From contig DDCX01000052.1 of the NCBI GenBank assembly GCA_002336475.1, positions 22,574-60,403 on the forward strand: a stretch of DNA of 37,830 nucleotides, in the 5' to 3' direction. Within the stretch, counting starts at the first letter, position 1. Every line of letters starts with the position of its first letter. The notes beneath the pieces are model-generated. The model made no database searches. It was not told the origin of the DNA and worked only from the letters and a program-made list of their open reading frames with translations. Both the position numbers and the translations under genes were made by a program. This DNA is from Flavobacteriales bacterium UBA1995 (lineage in GTDB: Bacteria; Bacteroidota; Bacteroidia; Flavobacteriales_D; Sanyastnellaceae). Of the stretch, positions 16,753-23,154 are shown piece after piece.

Positions 16753-17379
16753 TCAAGGTTGAATCAAAGCTGAAATCGCAGCATGGACTTCCGTCAAGTC
16801 CGCATCTACAGACCGGTCATTGTCCACGGCAACGTGCGCAAGATGGGACACCGGCTCCAGGTACGCGAGGTCGCCGGGCCTGACATGTCGGTCCCATTGG
16901 TACTGGATAATGTCTGGCGTAAGACTGCGCTCTGCTTGGTCCCGCGTCATCCGCCGCGCCAACCGTGTTTCAGGAGTCGCGTGGATATATACCGTCAGGT
17001 GCAACCGCTCGCGGACACCCTCATCATGCAACAAAAACAACCCGTCAAGAAACACCACCGAACACGCCGGAATGTGCAGCCGCTGGGACAGAACACCCGG
17101 CTGATTGAAGGTGTAACTGTCAATGTACAGGTCCTGTCCCGCGCGCAATCGGTCAAGGTCACCCGCCAAGCGGGCCAGGTCCAATGAGTCCGGTTTGTCG
17201 AAGTTCGGCTCCCCATCGGCATCGCGGGGAATCTGGCCGAGGGGCTTGTAGTAATCGTCCATGCGCAGGACGGCGGCCTGTTGGCCATAATGGGCCAGCA
17301 ACCGGTCAACGATGGTGCCCTTTCCAGAGGCGCTTCCACCGGCCACGCCGACGAGAATGGTGCGGTTGTGTTCAGCCAT
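16753..17379 (-). CDS. udk: uridine kinase family protein
   Basis: P-loop kinase of 208 residues; uridine/cytidine kinases make UMP/CMP in pyrimidine salvage. The Walker A motif GGSASGKGT is near residue 14, MDDYYKPL near 43, then NFDKPDSLD near 60, YIDSYTFNQP near 84 and VFLDGLFLLHD near 106, in the order found in Udk. The protein shows the lid segment TRLARRMTRDQAERSL. The ATG at 17379 overlaps the stop of the GH3 gene by eight bases (ATGGCTGA). The frame stays open upstream inside GH3, but the N-terminal methionine chosen gives the standard kinase start. Some divergence from E. coli Udk leaves a related phosphoribulokinase-like substrate possible. Confidence 0.82.
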   Translation of the reverse strand: MAEHNRTILVGVAGGSASGKGTIVDRLLAHYGQQAAVLRMDDYYKPLGQIPRDADGEPNFDKPDSLDLARLAGDLDRLRAGQDLYIDSYTFNQPGVLSQRLHIPACSVVFLDGLFLLHDEGVRERLHLTVYIHATPETRLARRMTRDQAERSLTPDIIQYQWDRHVRPGDLAYLEPVSHLAHVAVDNDRSVDADLTEVHAAISALIQP

Positions 17380-18919
17380 GTGCGAGCAGTTGTTCCGCCA
17401 TCGACCGGTCGTTGGCCAAGCGGGGGATTTTATTTTGACCACCCAGTTTGCCCCGGTGCGCCATGGCATCACGAAACGCCCCAGGCCTCAATGCCGTCAG
17501 CTCAGCCCGGCGCAGGACAGCCCCAGCAATCAGGTCACGGTAATAAGGATTTCGTTCCTGCAGCCGCGCGTCCAATGCAGCAGCAAAGGCACCGGCATCT
17601 TCCGGCTCAACAGCGAATTCTACGAACCACTCGTGGTATGGCAACCCACTGTTCGGGTTCACCTCTGGCGCTACATGAAATTCGACCACCTGACCTCCAT
17701 GCTGTGCGACCGCTTCCGCCATCGCTGATTCGACTTCTTCGGCGATGACGTGCTCGCCGAAAGCACTGGTGTAGTGTTTGATTCGGCCCGTGACCACAAC
17801 CCGCGCTGGAGCCAATGACACAAAGCGCACCGTATCGCCCAAGTCGTATGCCCACAGTCCCGCATTGGAGGATATGACCACGGCATAATTCACCCCCATT
17901 TCAACTTCTCCCAATCCAAATCGGCGCGCATCATCGCGGCCATATTCGTCTGCCCGAATGAACTCGAGAAACAGCCCGTCGGCAGCATTGACCAGCAACC
18001 CTTCTCCCGGCGAACCATCTTGGTAAGCAATGAAGCCTTCGCTCGCGGGGTAGGTCTCCACCGTCGCCACATCTCCTCCAATGAGCTCACGAAACCGCTC
18101 CGCATAGGGCGCATAGGCCACCCCCCCGAAGACGAAGAGCGAAAAATTGGGGAACACCTCCTTCACGTTGGCTGCGCCTGTGTGCGCCAGAAGGCGCTCG
18201 AAATACATCTGCACCCATGAGGGTATGCCACTGATCAGGCGCAGGTCCTGTCCCGCCGTTTCACGCACGATGGCCTCCACCTTGGTCTCCCAGTCTTCGA
18301 TGCAGTTCGTGTCCCAAGCCGGCAAGCGGTTGCGTTGGAGATAAGTGGGGATGTGATGTGCGACAATGCCACTCAAGCGTCCCAATGGAACGCCACCAGG
18401 CGTAGGCGTCAACGTGGGACTGCCTTGCAGAAAGATCATCTTGCCTCCCACAAATTCTGCACTGCCACTGTTGGCGACATGGTGCAACAACGCCCTTCGT
18501 GCTGCACCAATGTGGTTGGGCAAACTGTCCTCAGTGAGCGGAATGTACTTCGCACCAGAAGTCGTGCCCGAGGTCTTACAGAAGTACTTGGGCAATCCGG
18601 GCCACAAAACATCTGGCTCTCCCGCCACGGCGCGTTCTACATAAGGCTTAAGCCCTTCGTAGTCCCGCACAGGCACCGCCTCCCGAAAAGCCCTCGCCTG
18701 TGAGACAGGGTCCTGAATCTTCGCTACATCCCCCAGGCCGTGGTCCTTTCCAAACACCGTTGTGGCCGCACGAGACAGCAAAGATTGGAGCACAGCAGCT
18801 TGGGCGCCCATCGGATCGGCATTGACCAAGTGGTCATTGCTGCGGACACGGCGCGCCAATGGACCGGCGAAACGTCCTTTCCATCCTCCGCTAACTGGGG
18901 TATTTGCGCCCTTAAACAT
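17372..18919 (-). CDS. GH3-family acyl-acid amido synthetase-like protein
   Basis: A 515-residue member of the GH3 family (ANL superfamily). Plant members adenylate acyl acids such as jasmonate, auxin or benzoates and join them to amino acids. The three nucleotide-binding motifs are intact: TSGTTSG at 116-122, TYPASE at 289-294 and YDLGDTVRF at 358-366, followed by VTGRIKHYTSAFGEH. Bacterial homologues are widespread in Bacteroidota, but I know of no established substrate. It heads a five-gene operon with udk, an ArsC-like gene, an EamA transporter and 3-hydroxyanthranilate dioxygenase. Its stop overlaps the udk start by eight bases. A -7-like octamer stands five bases before its ATG, overlapping the terminator of the upstream gene. 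Confidence 0.9.
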   Translation of the reverse strand: MFKGANTPVSGGWKGRFAGPLARRVRSNDHLVNADPMGAQAAVLQSLLSRAATTVFGKDHGLGDVAKIQDPVSQARAFREAVPVRDYEGLKPYVERAVAGEPDVLWPGLPKYFCKTSGTTSGAKYIPLTEDSLPNHIGAARRALLHHVANSGSAEFVGGKMIFLQGSPTLTPTPGGVPLGRLSGIVAHHIPTYLQRNRLPAWDTNCIEDWETKVEAIVRETAGQDLRLISGIPSWVQMYFERLLAHTGAANVKEVFPNFSLFVFGGVAYAPYAERFRELIGGDVATVETYPASEGFIAYQDGSPGEGLLVNAADGLFLEFIRADEYGRDDARRFGLGEVEMGVNYAVVISSNAGLWAYDLGDTVRFVSLAPARVVVTGRIKHYTSAFGEHVIAEEVESAMAEAVAQHGGQVVEFHVAPEVNPNSGLPYHEWFVEFAVEPEDAGAFAAALDARLQERNPYYRDLIAGAVLRRAELTALRPGAFRDAMAHRGKLGGQNKIPRLANDRSMAEQLLAHG

Positions 18920-18924
18920 CCTTG

Positions 18925-18932
18925 CGAAAATA
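18925..18932 (-). promoter_or_regulatory. candidate -7 promoter element of the GH3 operon
   Basis: TATTTTCG on the minus strand matches TAnnTTTG with one mismatch and stands five bases before the GH3 ATG. It coincides with the T-rich tail of the terminator of the upstream T9SS cargo gene. Confidence 0.4.
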
Positions 18933-18965
18933 AAGGCCCACCCCCCATACAGGGAGCGGGCCTTT
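18927..18965 (-). terminator. rho-independent terminator of the 685-residue T9SS cargo gene
   Basis: On the minus strand an eight-base-pair stem GGGCCTTT...AAAGGCCC... is formed by 18965-18958 and 18939-18932 (AAAGGCCC/GGGCCTTT), with an 18-base loop that contains further C/G pairing. The minus strand then runs TTTATTTTC. It lies 23 bases after the stop codon at 18989. Confidence 0.65.
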
Positions 18966-18988
18966 CAAGTTCATTGACAACGTTCAGC

Positions 18989-21046
18989 TCAATGCTGTAC
19001 GCGCATCTTCTTCGTGACACGAACACCATTGGTAACCAAGGAGTATGTGTACATACCGTCTGCCAAAGCAGAGGCATTGTACACCACCGTGTGCTCTCCC
19101 GCTGGGCGGGCTCCGAGGTCGACAACATCGACCAAACGTCCCTGCAAGTCGCGCAACTCAATGGTAAAGTCACCACCCCAATCCGCATTGAAACGGAATC
19201 GGGTCTCTCCTGCAGTAGGGTTCGGGAAGTTGCCGTCGAGGTGCACGCCGTTGAAAGCACCCAAAACGTCGACACTGACCACGGGGCACGTGATCAAACG
19301 GATCGCAGGGGTCGCAGTCTGAGCAGTAAACCAAACGTAGTCTCCACTGCCTGCCTGCTGGTAGATGATGGTGCTGTTGTCTGTGTCGCTGTTGCCATTG
19401 CCCAACACCGTCAACTCGAGGTCGTCAAAGTCAAACTCCGTGATGACAGCCCCTGCATAGAACCCAGGAGAAGCCAACCCCTCCACAGAAACTTCGATTT
19501 CGTCTTCGAATGCCAAGGGGTAGTAAACAGGACTTTCTGGTGTCCCTGCCCAGTTCGCATCTGAAGAGAATTCTGCAAACTCGTATGGCGAATCGCTGAG
19601 GCCCACTTCGGGGTCCTGGTCAATCCAACGGATTTCAAAGTCAATGCCTGAATCCAGGCTTGGACCGAAGGCTACCGCAAGACCGTACACTGTGGTTCCT
19701 TCATTGTTGAAGGTGTAACGGTTGCCATAGCCTGTAGGCTCAAAGAAATCGTTTTCGTCGTCAAACCTTGGGCCGAGTTCCACATCCAGCGTTCCAGCAT
19801 TGTCATGGCCAAACTCACATTCTGTGTACTCCATGTCCAACGTCAACGCACCAGAGTCACTTCCTTCGACCAAAGCAGCCAGCACACTGTCACTGGACAT
19901 GGTCGCACGCAGCGTGTAAAGGCCCTCTGCATCCGGCTCCCATCCTGTAGCGATGTACAACGTATCCTGAGGGTTCGCAGGGCAGTTGTCGTTGTTGGCA
20001 AATGATGGCGCTGTAAATGGATCGGTGCTCGTCGTGCTCAACACGTTACCGGCATCATCCAACACGTCCACAGTCACCACGCAGTTCTCTTGGTTCAAGT
20101 AACCTGCATTGCGGTACAAAACACCCGCAAGAACACCTCCGTCAGCAGCAGGGATCCTTTGCTCCATGGGCGTCACACGGTATTCGAAAAGGTTGTAAAC
20201 GTCTCCGTTGGTCAACTGCACCAGCTCCAAGCTGTTGGTCACAGGGTTGGCCTCAATGGCGATGTCATCGATGCCCCAGTAGTAGTGGCTGTATCCACCG
20301 CCTGAAATTGGGCTCTGGAGGTAGGCGAAACGAATGTCAACCGCAGCCTGTCCTGCTGCTGCGCAGCTGATGTCCAAACTCGTGACCAAGGGGTTGGCGC
20401 TCGCTGAGTTCGCCGAAGGAATGAAGGTTCCACCCGCTTCGAAGGATGTCCAAATGCTTCCACCGTCGGTGCTCACCTCCACCAAAATGGGCAAGTAAGG
20501 GTAACAGCAGTAACGGAGGTATTGGTCCCAAGAGATGACCACACTCGTCAGGTCCGTCATATCCATGGTGGGGAGGTTGAGGTAGCCCTCTGTGTCCTCC
20601 ACGCCCGTTGCGATGGGAGTGTTGTAGTAATCGCAGTCAAAAATCATCCAGCCATTGTCAGCGGTCATGCTGTTCAAGGCTCCGATGTTGGTGCTGAATT
20701 CACCCGCTGGAGGCTGCACGCCGGAAGCGGTCGCATCCTGGAAATACCCGTCTCCAGCAGCGTCTACATACTGCCAGATGGTGTTGTCTGGGCTGCTGTC
20801 CTCAGTGGTCAACGCGCCAAGCCCGTTGTTTCCTGCCAATCCATTGGCGAAATCCTCATAGAAGAAAATCACAGTGGAATCGCCGCCGCGCATGCCAGAG
20901 GCTTCTGAGCGGGCGATTTCTTCGAGGCCCAAGAGCCGGCTGGTCTCCAGTTCTTGTTGGGTCGCCTTTGTAGGCATATGTCCGGTCAATTGAGCCGAAA
21001 CTTGAAAGGCCAACACGCAAGCGGCCAGGGTAAAGATGTGCTTCAT
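18989..21046 (-). CDS. secreted protein with jelly-roll-type domain and T9SS type A sorting domain
   Basis: A 685-residue exported protein. Residues 1-18 are a clear signal peptide (MKHIFTLAACVLAFQVSAQ). A domain at about 60-265 contains DNGWMIFDCDYYN, SWDQYLRYCCYPYL and VEVSTDGGSIWTSFEAGG, then AYYWGIDDI-like DNA-encoded YYWGIDDIAI; this pattern is that of choice-of-anchor J/MAM-like beta domains in secreted Bacteroidota proteins. Further beta-rich segments follow. The last about 80 residues (NFPNPTAGETRFRF ... DGMYTYSL ... TKKMRV) are a T9SS type A sorting domain. It is flanked by terminators on both sides and resembles its upstream neighbour (21163-23085) in signal peptide, N-terminal domain and sorting domain. 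Function unknown; no protease or glycosidase motif was recognised. Confidence 0.85.
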   Translation of the reverse strand: MKHIFTLAACVLAFQVSAQLTGHMPTKATQQELETSRLLGLEEIARSEASGMRGGDSTVIFFYEDFANGLAGNNGLGALTTEDSSPDNTIWQYVDAAGDGYFQDATASGVQPPAGEFSTNIGALNSMTADNGWMIFDCDYYNTPIATGVEDTEGYLNLPTMDMTDLTSVVISWDQYLRYCCYPYLPILVEVSTDGGSIWTSFEAGGTFIPSANSASANPLVTSLDISCAAAGQAAVDIRFAYLQSPISGGGYSHYYWGIDDIAIEANPVTNSLELVQLTNGDVYNLFEYRVTPMEQRIPAADGGVLAGVLYRNAGYLNQENCVVTVDVLDDAGNVLSTTSTDPFTAPSFANNDNCPANPQDTLYIATGWEPDAEGLYTLRATMSSDSVLAALVEGSDSGALTLDMEYTECEFGHDNAGTLDVELGPRFDDENDFFEPTGYGNRYTFNNEGTTVYGLAVAFGPSLDSGIDFEIRWIDQDPEVGLSDSPYEFAEFSSDANWAGTPESPVYYPLAFEDEIEVSVEGLASPGFYAGAVITEFDFDDLELTVLGNGNSDTDNSTIIYQQAGSGDYVWFTAQTATPAIRLITCPVVSVDVLGAFNGVHLDGNFPNPTAGETRFRFNADWGGDFTIELRDLQGRLVDVVDLGARPAGEHTVVYNASALADGMYTYSLVTNGVRVTKKMRVQH

Positions 21047-21063
21047 GATTGTGAATGGTGGGG

Positions 21064-21071
21064 CAAAATAA
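21064..21071 (-). promoter_or_regulatory. weak candidate -7 element of the 685-residue cargo gene
   Basis: TTATTTTG on the minus strand has one mismatch to TAnnTTTG and lies 17 bases before the ATG at 21046, a more conventional leader spacing. No -33 element is evident. Confidence 0.3.
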
Positions 21072-21113
21072 CGCCTTCCTGCCGTTCCCCACCATTACAA
21101 AACATGACAAACG

Positions 21114-21142
21114 AAAAAGGGGGCCCAAAACGGGCCCCCTTT
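21114..21142 (-). terminator. strong rho-independent terminator of the 640-residue T9SS cargo gene
   Basis: A perfect 11-base-pair stem (21116-21126 with 21132-21142) closes a five-base loop. On the minus strand the GC-rich stem runs into TTTTT, the usual layout of an intrinsic terminator, about 20 bases after the stop at 21163. On the plus strand the tail is TTTCTC, so it may also act weakly there. Confidence 0.85.
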
Positions 21143-21162
21143 CTCATAAAGTCAAATCAATC

Positions 21163-23085
21163 TTACTTCACGATCAGCTTGCGGGTAGCGCGGGCGCCGT
21201 CCACAGAGATGGTGTAAGTGTACATTCCAGCAGTCAGGCCCTCGAGGTCGAGAACAGCACGCTGGTTGCCAGCAGGCTGGACACCGAGGTCCATGCGACG
21301 CACAATGGCACCTGTCATGCTGGTCACCTCCAAGGTCACATCAGCAGCAGCTTCTAGAGTGAAGTCGATGCGGGTGTTTCCAGCGGCAGGGTTTGGATAA
21401 GCACGGCCCAAGGTGAAGCCTTCTCCCGCGATGTCCTCCACGTTCATGGTGGTCTCAGCGCTGGGGTCGAGGTTCAAGCGAACCATGGGGCAGTTGGTCG
21501 TGAAGAACCAATCGTATGCACTGCTGGCACCGAATGGGCCATAAATGAACACCGTCTGGTCGCGCTGTGGAACACTGGTTCCAATCTGCACGTTGTCTCC
21601 TCCGAGGTGCTCAAAGCAAGCCATCACAGCTTCTCCAGCGGCAACCTCGTAAGGCTCCTCCAGAGCGAAGGTGTACCATGACACCTCACCGTCTCCACTG
21701 TTCAAGAAGTTGGCCTCAAGCTGGACCTCTTCAGTGGTGGTCAACAAGCCGTCGTACTGACCGCCACCGTTGTTCCACTCGACCCAGTCAAAGAGGTGAC
21801 ATACGACCTCTGCACCCACGTCAGAACCGTCCATGATGGCAACGTCAATCGCGTAGATGGTCATGTCGTTCACAGCGTCGTAAGGGACACCTGCGATGAA
21901 ATCAACGGTGCCGTCTGCAGGAGTCTGGCCCACAAACTCGCCGTTGTCACGTCCGTACTGCAACTCCACCACTTCAATGGCTTGTTGTGCAACGTTGTCG
22001 GCAGGGTACTCATCTGTGCTGTCAGAAGCCACAGTATAGTCGAAGGTGTACTCACCCACGCCTGAAGCCTCCCAGCCCAATACGCGCAAAGTGTCGTTCT
22101 GACCGTAAGCAATGTCAATGCCATCGCTCATGCCGCCGTCAGCCTCGTTGCCATTGACGGCTACCGTCAACATGGTGTTGGGCTGAACTTCAGTTCCGAG
22201 ACCGGTTACGCCCACTGCAAGGTCAAAAACAGGAAGCTGGCTCTCTGGCCAAGTCTGCGCCTCCCAAAGGCCCGTCGTGAAGTAGTCGGTAAAGCTGACA
22301 TAGTCGTTGATGCGCACGTCGTTGGCTGGTGTATCAAACACCACCAAGTCGTCCACCATCCAAGCGTAGCCCCATTGGCCTACCCAGCGCCAGCGGAAGT
22401 AAACCGTAGCCTCGTCACCAGCGATTCCGCCGATGTCAAAACGCGCAACAGAAGGGTTGGTAGACTCGTCACCGCGCTCATATGTTGGGAAAACCTCATA
22501 GCGGGCTGCAAGCGTATCGCCGTCAACCACCACGTATCCGTCCTCGATCTCGAGGGTCTCAGGGCTTGGCCAGTTCACGCCGTCCAAGGAAATCTCCATG
22601 TAGCAGCGCTCAATGTCAGTGGTGTTGTCCCAGCAACGGTAGTAGTTCTCAAACTCTACCGTGACAAAAGGGTGACCGGTCAGGTCCACGGGGTCGTCAA
22701 TGTTGAACCAGCAGTTCTCAACCCAGCTCGCAGCGTAGGCTTCCTCTGCTCCGAACAAGTCGGAATCAACCATGACAAAACCATTGTCAGAGGTTGTAGA
22801 TGCAATTCCTGCAATAGCGTAAGGTCCGCTTGGGGCAGAAGTGGTGCACTCCCAGTTGATGCCGTCGATGTAGTCGGTGTACCCGGCGTCGTTGGCGTTG
22901 GTAAAGGAGATGTTTGAGCAATCCGAGAAGTCATTTGTGTAAATGATATCGCGGGTGTAGTCAACGTGCGTGCCTTGGGCAGCGCGAGCGGTTACGGCAC
23001 GTCCAGCGTATTCGCGAACCGGTGCCTGTGCAAAAGCGAAGCTCACAGTGAGCATCACAAAGACCAATGTGTAAAGGTGCTTCAT
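21163..23085 (-). CDS. secreted protein with jelly-roll-type domain and T9SS type A sorting domain
   Basis: A 640-residue exported protein. The frame is open further upstream, but the ATG at 23085 gives a proper signal peptide (MKHLYTLVFVMLTVSFAFAQ). The N-terminal domain (about 45-260) includes DNGFVMVDSDLFG, VEFENYYRCWDN, MEISLDGVNWPSPETL and WAWMVDD-type text (GYAWMVDDLVVF), a choice-of-anchor J/MAM-like pattern. A CARDB-like stretch (LPVFDLAVGVTGLGTEVQPN) follows near 290. The end (AYPNPAAGNTRIDFTLEA ... AGMYTYTISVDG ... RKLIVK) is a T9SS type A sorting domain. A strong terminator lies just downstream, and gcvP ends 69 bases upstream on the same strand. Function unknown. Confidence 0.85.
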   Translation of the reverse strand: MKHLYTLVFVMLTVSFAFAQAPVREYAGRAVTARAAQGTHVDYTRDIIYTNDFSDCSNISFTNANDAGYTDYIDGINWECTTSAPSGPYAIAGIASTTSDNGFVMVDSDLFGAEEAYAASWVENCWFNIDDPVDLTGHPFVTVEFENYYRCWDNTTDIERCYMEISLDGVNWPSPETLEIEDGYVVVDGDTLAARYEVFPTYERGDESTNPSVARFDIGGIAGDEATVYFRWRWVGQWGYAWMVDDLVVFDTPANDVRINDYVSFTDYFTTGLWEAQTWPESQLPVFDLAVGVTGLGTEVQPNTMLTVAVNGNEADGGMSDGIDIAYGQNDTLRVLGWEASGVGEYTFDYTVASDSTDEYPADNVAQQAIEVVELQYGRDNGEFVGQTPADGTVDFIAGVPYDAVNDMTIYAIDVAIMDGSDVGAEVVCHLFDWVEWNNGGGQYDGLLTTTEEVQLEANFLNSGDGEVSWYTFALEEPYEVAAGEAVMACFEHLGGDNVQIGTSVPQRDQTVFIYGPFGASSAYDWFFTTNCPMVRLNLDPSAETTMNVEDIAGEGFTLGRAYPNPAAGNTRIDFTLEAAADVTLEVTSMTGAIVRRMDLGVQPAGNQRAVLDLEGLTAGMYTYTISVDGARATRKLIVK

Positions 23086-23112
23086 TACGTGTTTGATGTT
23101 GGATTCGTGGGG

Positions 23113-23120
23113 CGAATATA
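23113..23120 (-). promoter_or_regulatory. weak candidate -7 element of the 640-residue cargo gene
   Basis: TATATTCG on the minus strand has one mismatch to TAnnTTTG and lies 27 bases before the ATG at 23085, within the 69-base gap after gcvP. Confidence 0.25.
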
Positions 23121-23154
23121 GCCCCCGGAACATCGAACACAGCACACCAAGGGT

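Noticed and set aside
16753..18919. Possible arsenic-resistance or plant-hormone locus suggested by the names ArsC and GH3
   Set aside because: No arsR, arsB or acr3 gene is nearby and the ArsC-like protein has a CxxC site of uncertain function; GH3 homologues are common in Bacteroidota, so the names alone do not show arsenic or hormone metabolism.
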